Assembly (NCBI GenBank): GCA_028718465.1
Contig: JAQULX010000178.1
Location: 1-6,326, forward strand
DNA from: Dehalococcoidales bacterium
Lineage (GTDB): Bacteria; Chloroflexota; Dehalococcoidia; Dehalococcoidales; UBA3254
Direction: 5' to 3'
DNA length: 6,326 bases
The position numbers were made by a program, and so were the translations under genes. The notes beneath the pieces are model-generated. The model saw only the letters and a list, made by a program, of their open reading frames with translations. It had not been told where the DNA came from and did no database searches. This document shows positions 5,569 through 6,326 of the stretch, one piece after another. Numbering within the stretch: the first letter of the stretch is position 1; each line of letters opens with the position of its first letter.

Positions 5569-5919
5569 ATGAAAACAGAATTAAGTTCAATCCGTTTGAA
5601 ATTAGAGCAGATGCGACGGCAGTTGATTGAGGAATTAGAACGACTATTGGTTGACAGCAGTTCTTCAAATGAGCAGCCAAGAATGAGTTCTTTTTATAGT
5701 AGAGAAGAAACAGTCGATTCAACAAGCAACTTAGAGAGGCAAGTAGCTTTAGAAAGACAGAAAAGAAACAACCTTGCCGAAGTAGAGCATGCTTTACAAA
5801 AACTTGAAGAAGGTTCATATGGTATTTGTGAAAAATGCGGACAACCCATTGCATTAGCCCGTCTAGAAGCATTACCGCATGCTACCTTTTGCGTGAAATG
5901 CAGCGACTGTAAAAAATAG
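5569..5919 (+). CDS. DksA/TraR-family zinc-finger protein
   Basis: The product has 116 residues. Residues 1-30 form a charged helix, 52-82 a second (SNLERQVALERQ... LQKLEEG), together giving the coiled-coil of this family, joined by a Ser-rich link at 30-50. The C-terminus is the C4 zinc finger: Cys87 and Cys90 (YGICEKCG), then the typical PIALARLEALPHATFC, with Cys108 and Cys111; Cys114 is extra. Family members bind in the RNA polymerase secondary channel and change promoter response, often with ppGpp. The DxxDxA acidic tip of true DksA is not evident, so this is better called a TraR/DksA-like (YteA-type) protein than DksA itself. ATG 5569 is preceded by AAGG at 5554-5557, a weak and slightly distant site. 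It follows the RRM gene by 20 bases and is followed by a palindrome and a terminator, closing the unit. Confidence 0.88.
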   Translation: MKTELSSIRLKLEQMRRQLIEELERLLVDSSSSNEQPRMSSFYSREETVDSTSNLERQVALERQKRNNLAEVEHALQKLEEGSYGICEKCGQPIALARLEALPHATFCVKCSDCKK

Positions 5920-5954
5920 CGCTGGAAATAAGTAAATACTAAACCTTCGAGAAG

Positions 5955-5979
5955 TTGTACTTTTATCATAAAACTACAA
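5955..5979. repeat. 25-base near-perfect palindrome after the DksA-like gene
   Basis: TTGTA-C-TTTTAT (5955-5966) and ATAAAA-C-TACAA (5968-5979) mirror each other around a central C at 5967, with only the paired C/C at 5960 and 5974 unmatched. It starts 35 bases after the DksA-like stop. The high symmetry with almost no loop looks more like a protein-binding operator than a terminator, though it could also fold as a weak AT hairpin at the mRNA end. Confidence 0.5.
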
Positions 5980-6037
5980 TCATCATATTTCACTTTTCTT
6001 CTTTATTGACCGGTACAAACAAGCCGTTCACATGTCC

Positions 6038-6078
6038 AAAATTGGCGCAATCTCTTGAAATAGATTGCGCCAATTTTT
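6038..6078 (+). terminator. Strong intrinsic terminator
   Basis: AAAATTGGCGCAATCT (6038-6053) pairs perfectly over 16 bases with AGATTGCGCCAATTTT (6062-6077) across an eight-base loop, and the stem merges into a run of five T (6074-6078). It ends the RRM and DksA-like transcription unit and insulates the next gene. The A-run on the other side is too short to be sure that it also works on the minus strand. Confidence 0.88.
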
Positions 6079-6110
6079 CTACCAGCCCGGTATGAAAAAT
6101 CATTCAAGTA

Positions 6111-6205
6111 GTTGTGTTATTTGTATATGTACTGTAAAGTGTGTTGAAAGCAATTTGTCATGTGTAAACATAGTCTAGACACACCTGTACAAATTAACAC
6201 ACAAC
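6111..6205 (+). promoter_or_regulatory. Leader of the KhtT-like gene with long inverted repeat
   Basis: GTTGTGTTATTTGTA (6111-6125) matches the reverse complement of TACAAATTAACACACAAC (6188-6205) at all 15 positions if gaps of two and one bases are allowed. The right arm abuts the ribosome site at 6206. Between the arms lies an exact palindrome GTCTAGAC (6173-6180). A weak promoter candidate, TTGTGT (6112-6117) with TAAAGT (6135-6140) at 17 bases, overlaps the left arm. The layout could be an operator pair or an RNA fold that hides the ribosome site. I see no match to the ydaO-type c-di-AMP riboswitch or other known classes. Confidence 0.4.
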
Positions 6206-6218
6206 AAGGAGGATAAAT

Positions 6219-6326
6219 ATGTACGCTGTTGAGGAGATTGAACTCCCCGGAATAGGAAGGAAATTTGTAGTCGCAACTGATTCAGGGACCCAGCTTACTA
6301 TTGTAGTACATGAGTCAGGAACAGTC
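6219..6326 (+). CDS. khtT: KhtT-like regulatory subunit of a cation/proton antiporter (3' end missing)
   Basis: ATG 6219 follows a textbook AAGGAGG (6206-6212) by six bases. The 36 visible codons run to the window edge with no stop. The start, VEEIELPGIGRKFVVAT then GTQLTIVVHESG, matches the N-terminal domain of KhtT (YhaT) proteins, whose ELPGIGKKF and VIVIHxxG are characteristic. In Bacillus subtilis, KhtT is a cytoplasmic subunit with a C-terminal RCK_C (TrkA-C) domain that binds c-di-AMP and gates the K+/H+ antiporter KhtU. An antiporter gene is expected just downstream, but both it and the RCK_C domain are outside the window. The RCK domain could also be fused to something else. It is separated from the upstream operon by the strong terminator at 6038-6078. 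Confidence 0.78.
   Translation, partial: MYAVEEIELPGIGRKFVVATDSGTQLTIVVHESGTV

Noticed and set aside
5477..5993. Minus-strand frames across the RRM and DksA-like genes
   Set aside because: The + strand frames carry clear RNP motifs and a C4 zinc finger; the opposite frames show no motif or start signals.
6091..6218. ydaO-type c-di-AMP riboswitch upstream of the KhtT-like gene
   Set aside because: The region is short and AT-rich and shows none of the conserved ydaO core segments.

Overview
The window looks like a bacterial metagenomic contig in which two unlike regions meet. Every gene reads on the + strand.

Region A (1 to about 4453) is a tightly packed, near-50% GC run of six co-directional genes with gaps of 12 bases or fewer, or a 4-base overlap, mostly with strong Shine-Dalgarno sites. 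It resembles the accessory or virion part of a prophage, phage or other integrated element. In order: the 3' end of a beta-rich, structural-looking protein; a 125-residue protein with a CxC...CxxH possible metal site; a 418-residue protein built from three diverged copies of a module of about 130 residues; a small HExxH metallopeptidase-like protein; a membrane-anchored ArdC-type protein (ArdC N-terminal domain, inserted C4 zinc ribbon, HEIAH metallopeptidase); and a protein with a winged-helix-like C-terminus. The ArdC-like gene is the best functional clue: this family occurs on plasmids, phages and conjugative elements and is linked to protecting incoming DNA from restriction. No integrase, terminase, portal or capsid gene is inside the window, so the phage reading is an inference.

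Region B (about 4454-5236) is a clearly AT-richer gap of nearly 800 bases with no convincing long gene. It has several inverted repeats, including an 11-base pair of arms only 34 bases after the last region A gene, a weak promoter candidate and one possible 22-codon small ORF. It may be a junction between an element and its host, a long leader for the next operon, or hold an unrecognised structured RNA.

Region C (5237-6326) carries ordinary cellular genes. A short RRM RNA-binding protein and a DksA/TraR-type zinc-finger protein form a likely two-gene operon, followed by a 25-base palindrome and a strong intrinsic terminator. After a leader with an inverted repeat comes the start of a KhtT-like regulatory subunit of a cation/proton antiporter, cut by the right edge.

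The taxon cannot be fixed. The gene mix, with TTG starts likely, would suit an anaerobic environmental bacterium (I think of Chloroflexota/Dehalococcoidia from general similarity of the proteins), but this is a weak impression without a search.
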